NCBI RefSeq assembly: GCF_901709675.1
Contig: NC_051092.1
Location: 16,621,128 to 16,685,127, forward strand
Source of the DNA: Syngnathus acus
Lineage: Eukaryota; Chordata; Actinopteri; Syngnathiformes; Syngnathidae
Direction: 5' to 3'
Length of the DNA stretch: 64,000 nucleotides
Part shown: positions 45,436 to 57,001 of the stretch, in pieces
How the letters are laid out: every line of letters begins with the position of its first letter
Numbering within the stretch: the stretch's first letter is position 1
The notes under the pieces: model-generated
Told to the model about the DNA's origin: nothing
Databases searched by the model: none
The model's input: the letters and a program-made list of their open reading frames with translations, nothing else
Made by a program: the position numbers and the translations under genes

Positions 45436-47112
45436 AAGTACAGTAATCCCTCGCTACTTTGCGGTTCACCTATCGCGGCCTCGGTGCATTACAGATTTTT
45501 ATGAGAACAAATATTGCAGATATACTCAGTGTATCGCGGCTTTTTGCGGCGTCACTTGGAGCGCGGGGCTTTGTCTGCCCATATGACTTTACAGCACAAT
45601 ATTGGCCGGTAGGAGACCAATGCGAGCATGTTGATCTGTATCCTTGCCGATGATTGCAGCTCTAAGCAGGCTTTATCGCAATCTCTTGCTACGTATTCAC
45701 TCCACTTCGTTTGTGTGAGCAGAATCAGCATCATCTCTGATTCGGGCTTTGTTTTGTTGTCACAAACGAGGCAGGACAACCAAATGCAACACGGGCTCTT
45801 TATTAGGGGAAAGTTTAAAGAAAACAAAGAGGGCTGGAATGCCGGTAGATCAGGACTACGAGGCAAGCTGACGAGCCGGTCAGTGAGCTTGCGTCGTGCG
45901 TCATCAAAGCAGAAGAGCATAGCAAGCTTTTTAAAGCTATTCGAAAAGTATTTAAAGATACAATACAGTGTTTAAAAGTATAATAGTGTTTAAAAATATA
46001 ATTACAAAAGTCTTGTGTGGATTCCCTCGCGCTGGGCTGTGGGGGCGCATCAGCCGTTCAGCACGGCAAGAGCAGAGCAGAGCCATGACACTTTTACACT
46101 TTAAAATGACTAGCTGGTCAACGAGCTCGCGTCATGCGGGCATCTCGTTACATAGCAGGTCAGTCAAATGAGAATCAGGTGGCGGGCGTGCGTGTCAAAG
46201 CAGACAAAATGGTGAGAACTGACGGTTAGCAGTTCCATATTGGTGCCTCAGTGGTCTAGCACGGAGGACGCGTGAGCCGTACAGCAGGGCAAAAGGGGAG
46301 ATGTGACACAGCCGCGCATGAAGGAAAAATGCACTGCTGTGCAGAAACAGTAGGCACAACGGCAATGAGTGCTGATAGTGTGGGGCGCGCACTGAGATCA
46401 AGCGGCGGGCGCGCGACTGGCTCCCGCGCACCTAGGAAAAAAAGCACTGCCGTCCAGGATTTGGGCCAGTGGCCAGCAATGAGCACTAATAGGGCGGGGC
46501 GTGCCTCTGAGCAATGTGCGGATGCCCTCGCGCTGGGCTGCGGGGGCGCATCAGCCGGTCAGCACGGCAAGAGCGGAGCAGAGCCGTGACACGTTTACAC
46601 TTTAAAATGTTTAAATGTTTAAAAATACAATAAATGTTTAAAAATAAAATTATAAATGTCTTGTGCGAATGCCCTCACGGGCTGCTGGGGCGCGTCAGCC
46701 GGTCAGCACGGCAAGAGCAGAGCAGAGCTGTGACACCTTTACACTTTGAAATGTTTAAAAAAAAAAAAGTGTTTGAAATACAATAACCTATTTAAAAGTA
46801 CAATAGTATGTAAAACTGAAATTATAAAAGTCTTCTGCGGATGCCCTCACGCTGGGCACGCAAAAGGAGAGAGGAGCCTGACACGTTTACTCTTCAAAAA
46901 AGGTTAATAAAGTCAAAGTCTGCTTTATTGTCAATTTCTTCACGTCAAGACACACAGAGATCGAAATTACGTTCCCACTATCCCACGGTGACAAGACATA
47001 GTACACAATATACATACAAGTAAATAACACAAAAACTAAAAACAAGAAGGCACAAACAATGAATAAACAAGAGTGATGCATAAATAATAAATAAACAAAT
47101 AACATAATAAAC

Positions 47113-48714
47113 TAGAATGTGCAATTTCTGGAGAAATTGCGTGTGAAGGCGAAATGTATGAATAACTTCTTCGGGGAATGCTGCGGAATGACGTTGAAAC
47201 GTGTTGAATTACTTGAGAAATGTAGAAATTTTGGAGAATTTGGTTGAATTTCAAATTTGGAATTTTTGGTAAGTGGGAAGTTGTGGAATAGGTAGGCAAA
47301 AGGTTGAAAGTTGGAATGGGTTGAATCGGTTGAAAAATGTAGAAATGAGAAGGGAAAAAGGAATTGGGTGTGAATTTCAAAATAAAAGATGTGAAGTTTT
47401 TGGGAAGTTGTGGAATAGGTAGAAAAATGATGAACAGTTGAAAGTTGGAATGGGTTGAATCGGTTGAAAAATGTAGAAATGAGAAGGGAAAAAGGAATTG
47501 GGTGTGAATTTCAAAATAAAAGATGTGAAGTTTTTGGTAAGTGGGAAGTTGTGGAATAGGTAGAAAAATGATGAACAGTTGAAAGTTGGAATGGGTTGAA
47601 TCGGTAGAAAAATGTAGAAATGAGATGGGGAAAAGGAATTGGGTGTGAATTTCAAATAAAAGATGTGAAGTTTTGGGAAGTTGTGGAATAGGTAGAAAAA
47701 TGATGAACAGTTGAAAGTTGGAATGGGTTGAATCGGTTGAAAAATGTAGAAATGAGAAGGGAAAAAGGAATTGGGTGTGAATTTCAAAATAAAAGATGTG
47801 AAGTTTTTGGGAAGTTGTGGAATAGGTAGAAAAATGATGAACAGTTGAAAGTTGGAATGGGTTGAATCGGTTGAAAAATGTAGAAATGAGAAGGGAAAAA
47901 GGAAATATTGGAGAATTGGGTGTGAATTTCAAAATAAAAGATGTGAAGTTTTTGGTAAGTTGTGGAATAGGTAGAAAATGATGAACAGTTGAAAGTTGGA
48001 ATGGGTTGAATCGGTTGAAAAATGTAGAAATGAGAAAGGAAAAAGGAATTGGGTGTGAATTTCAAAATAAAAGATGTGAAGTTTTTGGTAAGTTGTGGAA
48101 TAGGTAGAAAAATGATGAACAGTTGAAAGTTGGAATGGGTTGAATCGGTTGAAAAATGTAGAAATGAGAAGGGAAAAAGGAATTGGGTGTGAATTTCAAA
48201 ATAAAAGATGTGAAGTTTTTGGTAAGTGGGAAGTTGTGGAATAGGTAGGCAAAAGATGAACAGTTGAAAGTTGGAATGGGTTGAATCGATTGAAAAATGT
48301 AGAAATTAGAGGTGAAAAACGAAATTTTGTGAATTTTTGTCGAAATTTTTAACGTGAAAACGTGAAATTTTTGAATTTGGGAATTTTGGGAATGTCGAGA
48401 ATCTTTCCGAATGTGATTAGAATGTGCTGAATGATGTGAATTTCCAATTGGAATGACGTAAATGTGAAATGTCGAATGTGCCATTAAGAATGAATGGGGA
48501 AAAAGTTGTCGGAATTTTGCGAATTTTGCGAAAACGGAAAGTTTTCGGAACGAGAAAAATGGAAGCACCCATCTCGTGAATATTTGGAATACGTCAAAAG
48601 TGGAATGGAGTGAATCGGATGAATTTTGTGGAAGAAGAAGCGGGACAAAAAAGTGGCGGGAATAAAATATAATAATAAAGTGAATGGAGTAGAATAACAT
48701 CGCCTTCACACAAT
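47113..48714. mobile_element. Unassigned DNA-type element with internal tandem repeats
   Basis: It is inserted in the LINE A 3' untranslated region. Short inverted ends: TTGCGTGTGAAGGCGA (47137-47152) against TCGCCTTCACACAA (about 48700-48713). Non-repetitive flank sequence on the right (48330-48700) contains paired words such as GAATTTTGCGAATTTTGCGA. I cannot assign the superfamily. The long minus-strand open frame at 47036-47932 is a by-product of the tandem repeats. Confidence 0.65.
47271..48330. repeat. Minisatellite, about 135-bp unit x 8
   Basis: Each unit contains GTTGAAAGTTGGAATGGGTT, AAATGTAGAAATGAGAAGGG and AAGATGTGAAGTTTTTGG. Unit lengths vary from about 126 to 145 bp by small indels such as TAAGTGG. 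Confidence 0.93.
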
Positions 48715-48783
48715 AAGAGGAGCAAAAATGGAGCAAGTGTGCATACAGCAGACAGTCAGAACATAGCGCAAAAGCACAGGACG

Positions 48784-49584
48784 CTACGCAGAAGGGGGGA
48801 GAGAGTTCAGGATCCTAACAGCCTGGAGTATGAAGCTGTTGGTGAGTCTGGTGGTGCGGGAGCGCAGGCTCCTGTACCTCTTCCCAGAGGGCAGAAGATC
48901 AAACAAAGAGTGAGCGGGGTGACTCACATCACTCACAATCGTGGTCGCCTTGCGGGTGAGATGGGAGGTGTAAATGTCCTTCAAGGAGGGGAGTGAAGCA
49001 CCAATAATCTTACCAGCCGTGTTCACTATGCGCTGCAGGGCCCTCATGTTGTAGTCAGTGCAGCTACCACCCCAAACAGCGATACAACTGGAGAGGACGC
49101 TCTCAATGATGCCACGGTAGAATGTAGTCATGATGGCCGGAGGAGCACTTGCTCGCCTGAGTTTCCCCAGGAAGTACAGGTGGCGCTGAGCTTTCTTCGC
49201 CAGTGATGCGGTGTTGGTGGACCAGGAGAGGTCCTCACTGATGTGCACCCCCAGGAATCTGGTGCTGCTCACTCTCTCCACCACAACACCGTCGATGGTC
49301 AGTGGCAGGTGTTGGGTGTGACACTTCCGGAAGTCAACAACAATCTCCTTGGTCTTGTTGACGTTCAGCAGGAGGTTGTTGTCCCTGCACCATGTGGCCA
49401 GAAGGTCGACCTCCGACCTGTATTGAGTCTCGTCGCCCCCGGTGATGAGACCCACCAGAGTCGTGTCGTCGGCATATTTCAGCACGCGGTTGCTACTGTA
49501 AGTTGCAGTGCAGTCATGCGTCAGCAGGGTGAAGAGCAGCGGACTGAGCACGCAGCCTTGGGGGGCCCCCGTGCTCACATTCAA
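48784..49584 (-). pseudogene. LINE A reverse transcriptase, C-terminal half
   Basis: Open frame starting in the STGAPQGCVLSPLLF motif at the LINE B junction. It continues through KYADDTTLVGLI (catalytic Asp pair), TTFYRGIIESVLSSCIAVWG and YRSLRSRTTRLTNSFILQAV to the native TAG stop after PPSA. There is no stop within these 266 codons. The upstream catalytic Asp is at 51540-51510 on the other side of LINE B. Confidence 0.9.
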
Positions 49585-49585
49585 G

Positions 49586-51363
49586 ATTCAAGAGTTTTTT
49601 ATTCGCCATGTTTGAGCGTGCCAAACAAGGAATTTGACTTCGGTAAATCACAGCCTCTGTTCAACATTTAGGTGACTAACAACATCCCCTGATCTTAAAC
49701 TCCCAAGAGGGCAAGGAAGAACTCAAAACTCCAGCTAGGGGAACTGAGAAACCTTGAGAAGAGACCACAGGGAAGGTCCCTTATCCAGGATGACCAGGCT
49801 GCAATGGATGCAGAGAGGAAACAAAGTACAAACAGTGTAGACAAATTCAAAAAAGGTGTGGAGAGCAGGATGTTATTACACGGTAATGACTCTGAGACTC
49901 TAAGAGTGGTGTGAGTTCATCAGAGCAACAGCCTGGGGGAAGAAGCTGTCTCTGTGTCTGCTGGTTTTGGCGTACCGAGCTCTATAACGCCGTCCGGAGG
50001 GGAGTAGTTCAAACAGACTGCAACCTGGGTGAGAAGGGTCTGTAGAGATGTTCCTTGCACGTTTCCTGGTCCTGGAGAGGTACAAGTCTTGGATAGATGG
50101 GAGGTTGATTCCAATTATCTTTTCTGCAGTCCTGATTGTCCGTTGCAGTCCTGATTGTCTTGTTTGGAGGCCGATCCAAACCAGACAGTGATGGCGGTGC
50201 AGAGGACAGACTGGATGATGGCAGTGTAGAAGGTCTTCAGCAGCTCCCGCGGCCGGTTGAACTTCCTGAGCTCTCTCAGGAAGTACAGCCTCTGCTGGGC
50301 CTTCTTCCGGACAGAGTCTATGTGGCCGGTCCATTTCAGGTCCCGAGAGATTGTGGTTCCCAGGAACTTGAAGGTGTCTGTGGAGAGAATAGTATTACTG
50401 CGGATAGTGAGGGGTAAAGGTGGTGAAGGGTCTCGCCTGAAGTCCACTGTCATCTCCACGGTCTTGAGCGGGTTCAGCTCCAGGTGGTTTTGGCTGCACC
50501 AGTGGACCAGCCGCTCCACCTCCTGTCTGTACGCAGTCTCATCACCGTCCTGGATCAGTCCGATGAGAGTGGTGTCGTCAGAATACTTCAGGAGCTTCAC
50601 AGGAGAGTCACCTGAGGAGAAATCGTTGGTGTAGAGAGAGAAGAGCAGTGGGGAGAGAACGCACCCCTGAGGGGCTCCAGTATTGGTGGTCCGGGTGTCA
50701 GATGTGATGCCCCCCAGCCTCACACGCTGTCTCCTGTTGGTCAGGAAGCTGGTGAGCCACTGACAGGTGGAGGCAGGCACCGCAAGCTGGATGAGCTTCT
50801 GTTGGAGGATGTCAGGAGCGATGGTGTTGAACGCCGAGCTGAAGTCCACGAACAGGATCCTGGCGTACGTTCCTGGGGAGTCCAGGTGGTGCAGGATGTA
50901 GTGCAGTCCCATGTTGACCGCATCATCCACCGACCTGTTTGCCCGGTAGGGAAACTGGAGGGGGTCAAGCAGGGGGCCCGTGACATCCTTCAGGTGGTTC
51001 AGTACTAACCTCTCGAAAGATTTCATGACCACAGATGTCAGTGCGACAGGTCTATAGTCATTCAAACCTGTGATGGTGGGCTTCTTGGCCACTGGAACGA
51101 TGGTGGAGCTCTTGAAGCACGAGGGCACCTCACACAGCTCCAGAGAACGGTTGAAGATCCGTGCAAAGGTGGGCGCCAGCTGCTCAGCGCAGACTTTCAA
51201 GCAGGAACGTGACACGCCGTCTGGGCCCGGTGCCTTCCTGGTCTTTTGTCTCCGGAACATCTGGCGCACTTCCTCCTCACGGATCTGGAGTGCGGGCGCG
51301 GCCTCTGCAAGAGAGAGAGTGGGTGACAACGTTGATAGAGGTGTGGACAGAGCAGTTGTGGGG
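49586..51363 (-). mobile_element. LINE B (Rex1/CR1-like), 5' truncated, inserted in LINE A
   Basis: The 3' end at 49586 is GAATCTTGAATC-type tail sequence in inverse (TTCAAGATTCAAGAG). The 5' end joins LINE A near 51364 without a stop. The orientation is the same as LINE A. The LINE A words GTGCTCA (49572-49578) and GCGTGATG (51365-51372) flank it and are contiguous in the intact copy at 29921-29935. Confidence 0.87.
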
Positions 51364-51542
51364 AGCGTGATGCCTGCGGAGATTTTGTCGCCAACACGTA
51401 CCACCTGAGGCCTCTGACAGAGGAAGTCCAGTAGCCAGTTGCAGAGGTAGGTACTGAGGCCCAGCTTGTCGAGTTTGCAGATGAGTCGTTGTGGTACAAT
51501 GGTGTTGAATGCAGAACTGAAGTCCACAAACATCAATCTCAC
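50115..51542 (-). pseudogene. Chimeric LINE A / LINE B reverse transcriptase frame (475 codons)
   Basis: The first about 60 codons belong to LINE A (MRLMFVDFSSAFNTIVPQRL through VGDKISAGITL). The frame then runs without a stop into LINE B: RRQKTRKAPGPDGVSRSCLK, GLNDYRPVALTSVVMKSFER, a second FVDFSSAFNTI, TNTGAPQGCVLSPLLF, KYSDDTTLIGLI (Ser replaces Ala beside the Asp pair) and RQEVERLVHWCSQNHLELNP. It breaks near 50140, where GACTGCAACGGACAATCAGG is duplicated. The final segment, 50130-49910, is in another frame. The fusion is a chance result of nested insertion. Confidence 0.85.
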
Positions 51543-51926
51543 ATAGGAGTCCCTTCTCTCCAGGTGGGTGAGGGCTGTGTGGATATTGTAACAATATATT
51601 TACTCTTATTTATTTTCTAATTTATTTAAATAAATAATAATGTTTCATAAATTCATAAAGGTCTTGTGCAGATATTGTAACAATATATTTATTCTTATTC
51701 ATTTTCTTTATTATTTATTTAAATAATTTTAATGAAAATCCGTTTGACATGAATGTTTACAAAAGTGTTTAAAAATGCAAAAAAGCATTTAAAAGTACAA
51801 TACAGTATTTAAAAATACAATAAAGGTTCATAAGTCTTTCATGGATACTGTAACAAAATATTTTCTCTACATCGCGGATTTTCACCTATCGAGGGTGGTC
51901 TTGGAACCAATTATCCGCGATAAACA

Positions 51927-52182
51927 AAGTTGTTGATTTTAGCAGTGATTGCGTCCCAAGGACAGAACGGTCTGACTGTCCGTCCGGAGGGATGGCAATT
52001 CTGTGGCCGGAGGACGGAGAACTTTTTTTTTTTTTTTTTAAAGATGGAAGCAAGGACAGAAGTGGGTTTTTGTCTGTCCCTGTAATCATCCCAACCGGGT
52101 CAACAGCCGATTGATAGAAACTTGCCCAGCCTGTCTTGCACAATGCTTGTCTTGTGCATGTTCATGGTATTAGTATGTAGAG
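51927..52182. other. Intron 3 stretch
   Basis: Poly-T run at 52025-52039. No gene or named repeat. Confidence 0.4.
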
Positions 52183-52491
52183 CAGTGGTTCTTAACCTTT
52201 TTCCTTGTTCGCACCCCATTCAATTCACCAACCAGTTCTCGCACCCCTAACCCTAACCCGAAATAATAATTATAATAATAATTGGTTTACTTTACAGCTA
52301 TAAGGCTTAATTAGCATGATCCCTAATGCCAATTAACACAATGACTTCTTGATTTCCAGAATTTTTCACTTTTTTCGGTTACCCGACCATTATCCCCGAA
52401 AAATTGTAAATTTCCCCCAGGGTATCCTCGCACCCCCTAGGAAGCATTCTCGCACCCCGGGGGTGCGAGAATCCCCGGTTAAGAACCACTG
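52183..52491. mobile_element. hAT-type MITE
   Basis: A 309-bp element with inverted ends CAGTGGTTCTTAACC and GGTTAAGAACCACTG. The flanks ATGTAGAG and AGGGAACG do not match, so the target duplication has decayed or a flank was rearranged. Repeated TCTCGCACCCC lies inside. A short CCCTAACCCTAACCC (52241-52257) is part of it, not a telomere. Confidence 0.8.
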
Positions 52492-52945
52492 AGGGAACGA
52501 CTTTCCTTTCCTTCAAGCTGACAAGCTAAATGCCACGGGAATAAAACAGGGTCTTCTTGCCCAAAAAAAATTCTCTTTCCATAAGTCTGCTTTTCTGATG
52601 CGTCTCTTGAGCGTTACCTCTGATTTGTATCTCCATTCTCCAATGAATTATTGTCCTAAAAGTTTTTAACTGTCTTGTGGTGTTTAATTATTATTTTGTA
52701 AACTTATTGGACTGCATCTGCTTAGTGCATACGTATGATGGGGAGTCTACCACCCAAGGTGTCCTGTGTCTGTGTGTGTTATGTGCGTGTGTGTGTATAT
52801 ATACGCACGCCTGCCGAGAGAGACAGAGAGAGACAGAGACAGAAAAGACTGTCCGAATTGCCCGCCTCATGATGGGGGTTTTGAAATATTATGGAAAATG
52901 TTGATTTTAGCAGTGTTAAGCTTTATTATTGTTTATTATGAGACC
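52492..52945. other. Intron 3 stretch
   Basis: Short (GT)n-like tract at 52770-52800 and GAGAGACA tract at 52815-52845. No gene seen. Confidence 0.4.
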
Positions 52946-53350
52946 TGGGCGGCTCGGTGTAGCACTGGTTAGCAGGTCCGCCTCACTATTAGGAGGGTGC
53001 CGGGCACTACGATTCCACCTACGGCCACCCTGTGTGGAGTTTGCATGTTCTCCCCGTGCCCGCGTGGGTTTTCTCCGGTTTCCTCCCACATCCCAAAAAC
53101 ATGCTTGGTAGGCCGATTGAGCACTGCAAATTGCCCCTAGGTGTGAGTGCGAGTGCGGATGGTTGTTCATCTATGTGTGCCCTGCGATTGGCTGCAACCG
53201 GTCCAGGGTGTCCCCCGCCTACTGCCCGATGACTGCTGGGATAGGCTCCAGCACGCCCGCGACCCCCATGGGGACAAGCAGTATAGTGGATGGATGGATG
53301 GATGGATGGATGGATGGATGGATGGATGGATGGATGGATGGATGGATGGA
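52946..53350 (+). repeat. SINE S2, plus strand, with expanded (GGAT)n tail
   Basis: The head is GGGCGGCTCGGTGTAGCACT then GGTTAGCAGG (A-box region), and CGATTCCACC lies in the B-box position. The body contains AACATGCTTGGTAGGCCGAT and GGGATAGGCTCCAGCACGCC. The 3' end grew into about 16 GGAT units (53287-53350). Confidence 0.9.
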
Positions 53351-53509
53351 TTATGAAACCTCTGTTGGAATGACTTTATTTTTCCTTGGACTGACATGGA
53401 CAGACTGGGTAAAAAGCCCTTTTCAAGGATGAGGACAGACGGGAACGAGGGATAATTACGTAATGAATAAGGATGACGAGACGAGGACGGAAGGGGCTGA
53501 ATTTGTTAA

Positions 53510-53953
<444 letters not shown>

Positions 53954-54745
53954 CCGTTTTTTTCCATGTATAATGCGCCCCCATGTATAATACGCACCCT
54001 AAAAAATGGCATGTCGATGCTGGAAAAAAGCCTGTACCCATGTATAATACGCACCCAAATTTTGACTTTTTTCTTTTTTTTTTTTTTTTTTTTTTTTTAA
54101 GCTCCCAATGATCATCACACACGCATCTGGGTGTGGTGAAATTTGTCCTCTGCATTTGACCCATCCCCGTGTGATTTTGATGCATCCCTTGGGGGAGAGG
54201 GGAGCAGTGAGCAGCAGCGGCGCCGCGCTCGGGAATCATTTGGTGATCTAACCCCCCAATTCCAACCCTTAATGCTGAGTGCCAAGCATTGGCAGGCAAT
54301 GGGTCCCATTTTTATAGTCTTTGGTATGACCCGGCCGGATTACTTAAGTCCGTAAACGTAAAATTATTTCAGAAAAAAGATCATCTTTGGGAACAACCGG
54401 ATGTTATTCTGCCGGTCAGTATCACTGCGCATGCAGTAGCAAACTCGATAGCGAAGAAATATGTGAGACTCTCAACGGGATCACCAATATTTGAGTGATG
54501 TTCTAGTTATTTATCACAATTAGTTTACCAAGTCTGTGTTTTGAGTTCCTCCAATAAACCCTGGTCCAAGCTGCACTTGGTCGCCCCGCTCCTTTCCACA
54601 CTCCATCCGTGACAAGATTTTCTTCAAAAATTGTTGTATCATGATTTTCTTCAAAAAAAAAAAATTGTACCCATGTATAATGCGCACCCCAGATTTTAGG
54701 ACAATAAATTAGTTAAGTTTTGCGCATTATACATGGAAAAAACGG
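53954..54745. mobile_element. MITE family M1, copy C (inverted)
   Basis: 792 bp with ends CCGTTTTTTTCCATGTATAA and CATTATACATGGAAAAAACG followed by G, and TA on both sides (53952-53953, 54746-54747). The truncated SINE S1 is at about 54101-54338. The AT-rich hairpin of copies A and B is replaced by an LTR-like piece (54521-54614) resembling the 3' end of the solo LTR at 18248-18608 (ACCCTGGTCCAAGCTGCACT). Confidence 0.92.
54101..54338 (-). repeat. Truncated SINE S1 inside M1 copy C
   Basis: Inverse of 17038-17276, with the same truncation point. Confidence 0.85.
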
Positions 54746-55009
54746 TAGATTACACATTGATGACACACATGGCTTTGCTTCTCGACGCTCCTTCTAGAAT
54801 GAATTAGCGTAGAGATCCGGGGTTGTTCTGTATTTATGCCAGTTTGTTCACAAAGAAGACAAGAGTTCTTGAGTACTGATGTTTACTGTGAGCTTAGCTT
54901 TCTTTTACATCACAGCCACACCGTAGAACTGGTGAGACAAACGAACATATAAACTTAGGTTTACAAAACATGCACATTAAATACAAAAGTAAAACATAAA
55001 TACTACAAA
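54746..55009. other. Intron stretch without features
   Basis: No repeat or gene recognised. Confidence 0.4.
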
Positions 55010-55122
55010 CCGGATTCGGTTGAAGTTGGGAAATTGTGTAAAATGTAAATAAAAACAAAATACAATGATTTGAAAATCCTTTTCAACCTATATTCAATTG
55101 AATTCACAACAAAGACAACATA

Positions 55123-55622
55123 CTGTTTTTTTCCATGTATAATGTGCCCCCATGTATAATACGCACCCTAAAAATGGCATGTTGATGCTGGAAAAAAGCC
55201 TGTACCCATGTATAATACGCACCCAAATTTTGACTCCTACTTAAGTTTGTAAACGTAAAATTATTTCAGAAAAAAGATCATCTTTGGGAACAACCGGATG
55301 TTATTCTGCCGGTCAGTATCACTGCACATGCGCTAGCAAACTCAATAGCGAAGAAATGTTTCGGATTTGTGTAGGGTACATTGTGACAGCAAACGAGCAG
55401 GTGATCGAGCAAGCGTCTGATACGAGAGCATTGTGTTCGTATGGAGCGCGTTTGAAGTGAACAGCAGAGAAGAAAGTGCATCTGTAATGGCGGCCTCCGT
55501 ATGATATCTGGATTAAAAAAAAAATAATAAAAAATAAAAATTGTACCCATGTATAATGCGCACCCCAGATTTTAGGACAATAAATTAGTTAAATTTTGCG
55601 CATTATACATGGAAAAAAACGG
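55123..55622. mobile_element. MITE family M1, copy D (500 bp, no SINE)
   Basis: Ends CTGTTTTTTTCCATGTATAA and CATTATACATGGAAAAAAAC followed by GG, flanked by TA (55121-55122, 55623-55624). Copy 1 of Tc1 T2 has the uninterrupted site (the inverse of ACAACATATTTAATGCTC, at about 5131-5150) with one TA, which proves the TA duplication. The SINE present in copies A-C is missing: AATTTTGACT joins CCTACTTAAG directly. Confidence 0.95.
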
Positions 55623-55717
55623 TATTTAATTCTCAAACTCATAAACTTTATTTTATTTTTCAAATAATTAACTTAGAATTTCATGGCTGCAACACGTGCA
55701 GTAGAAGTTGGGAAAGG

Positions 55718-56820
55718 GCATGTTTACCACGTCGTTACATCACCTTTCCTTTTAATAGCACTCAATAAACGTTTTGGAAGAGAGGAGACTAATTCTCTTA
55801 GCTTCTCATGTGGAACTCTTTCCCATTCTTGCTTGATGAACCGCTTCAAGCGGGCCAGGGGAGAACCTGGACTCCTTTACTTCGAAGCCACGCTGTTGTA
55901 ACACGTGCAGAATGTGGCTTGGCATTATCTTGCTGAAATAAGCAGCGCCGTCCATGAAAAACACGTCGCTTGGACGGCAGCATATGTTGCTCCAAAATCT
56001 GTATGTACTTTTCAGCATTTATGTTGCCTTCACAGAAATGTAAGTCACCTATGCCATGGGAACTAATGCACCCCCATACCATCACAGATGCTGGCTTTTG
56101 AACTTTGCGTTGATAACAGTCCGGATGGTCCGCTTCCTCTTTGGTCCGGAGGACACGACGTCCAGTGTTTCTGGATGTGTTTCATAAACGGCTTTTGCTT
56201 TGCATGGTAGAGTTTTAACCCGCACTTACTGATGTAGTGACGAACTGTACTTACTGACAGTGGTTTTCTGAAGTTTTCCTGAGCCCATTTGGTGACATCT
56301 TTTACACCAGGGGTCACCAACTCCGGTCCTCAAGGGCGCCTATCCAGCCTGTTTTAGGTGCAGCCCTGCAACAACACACCTGATTCAAATGATCAGCTCA
56401 TCAGGAAGCTCTATTAAGGCTGATAGCGATCCTGATTATTTGAATCGGGTGTGTTGCAGGGGGGATACATCTAAAACAGGCTGGATTGGCGCCCTTGAGG
56501 ACCGGAGTTGGTGACCCCTGCTTTACACACTCATGTCGGTTTTGAAGGCAGTGCCGTCTGAGGGATCGAAGGTCAGGGTCATTCAGTCTTGGTTTCCGGC
56601 CGTGGCGCTTACATGCAGTGATTTCACCAGATGCTCTGAACCTTTTGATGATATTATGGACCGTAGATGTTGAAATCCCTAAATTCCTTGCAGTTTTGCT
56701 TTGAGAAATGTTCTTAAACTGTTCAACTATTTTCTCACGTAGTTGTGGACAAAGTGGTGAACCTCGCCCCATCCTTGCTTGTGAATGACTGAGCATGTTT
56801 GGGTAGGCTCTTTTTATACC
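55718..56820 (-). pseudogene. Tc1-like transposase (T2 copy 2), interrupted and deleted
   Basis: On the minus strand the helix-turn-helix part is open (LCPQLREKIVEQFKNISQSK, NLGISTSTVHNIIKRF) up to the hAT MITE at 56520. It resumes after 56308 with VTKWAQENFRKPLSVSTVRH and shifts frame near 56090. It then continues with MMVWGCISSHGIGDLHFCEG and the second Asp in FQQDNAKPHSAR. At about 55850 a deletion joins LPWPA to RLKRFIKQEW and removes the segment with the catalytic Glu. Inactive. Confidence 0.9.
56308..56520. mobile_element. hAT-type MITE inside the Tc1 transposase
   Basis: 213 bp with 24-bp inverted ends starting CAGGGGTCACCAACTCCGGT. The flanks TTTTACAC (56300-56307) and CTTTACAC (56521-56528) are an 8-bp duplication with one mismatch. 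The interior pairs as a hairpin around GGAAGCTCTATTAAGGCTGA. Confidence 0.93.
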
Positions 56821-57001
56821 CAATTATGGTACCCACCTGTTCCCAATTAGCCTGATCACATGTGGGATGTTCCAAATAGGTGTTTGAGCTTTTCTCAGCT
56901 TTCTCAGTATTTTTTGCCACTTTTCCCAACTTCTACTGGATGTGTTGCAGTTTTCTACGTTCTACGTAATTCTACGTTAATTATTTGGCAAAAAACAATT
57001 A

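Larger units (their letters stand above)
46908..51589 (-). mobile_element. LINE A, 5' truncated, carrying two nested insertions
   Basis: The minus-strand order is 51589-51364 (reverse transcriptase, FVDFSSAFNTI part), LINE B insertion, 49585-48715 (rest of the reverse transcriptase and start of the 3' untranslated region), tandem-repeat element, 47112-46908 (rest of the 3' untranslated region and (CTTTGA)n tail). All parts align in order with 29730-31766. Confidence 0.88.
45441..51926. mobile_element. Pogo/Tigger-like element P1, copy 3 (inverted, with LINE nest)
   Basis: It starts CAGTAATCCCTCGCTACTTT after TA (45439-45440) and ends in inverse GATAATTGGTTCCAAGACCA (51895-51915). The final CTCGGATTACTG-type terminus is missing. 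Internal GCTGATGCGCCCCCGCAGCC-like repeats in inverse (46030-46080, 46520-46570, 46670-46720) match copy 1 at 17880-18080 and 18760-18840. LINE A sequence fills 46908-51589, with two more insertions nested in that. Confidence 0.8.
55010..56950 (-). mobile_element. Tc1-like transposon T2, copy 2, with two nested MITEs
   Basis: The end at 55015-55045 (inverse of CACAATTTCCCAACTTCAAC) matches the right end of copy 1. The inverted inner repeats ACTTAGAATTTCATGGCTGC (55671-55690) and its partner near 56940 match copy 1. M1 copy D (55123-55622) and a hAT MITE (56308-56520) interrupt it. Confidence 0.88.

Noticed and set aside
47036-48736. Long minus-strand frames with repeated Phe/Pro/Ser words (about 300 and 224 codons)
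   Set aside because: The frame is open because the tandem unit has a length near a multiple of three. It spans LINE and tandem-repeat sequence and has no start or splice context.
52238-52257. Telomere-like CCCTAACCCTAACC
   Set aside because: Only about two and a half units within a hAT MITE. Chance similarity.
53167-53432. Frames with (WMDG)n or (IHPS)n strings
   Set aside because: Translation of the (GGAT)n tail of SINE S2.
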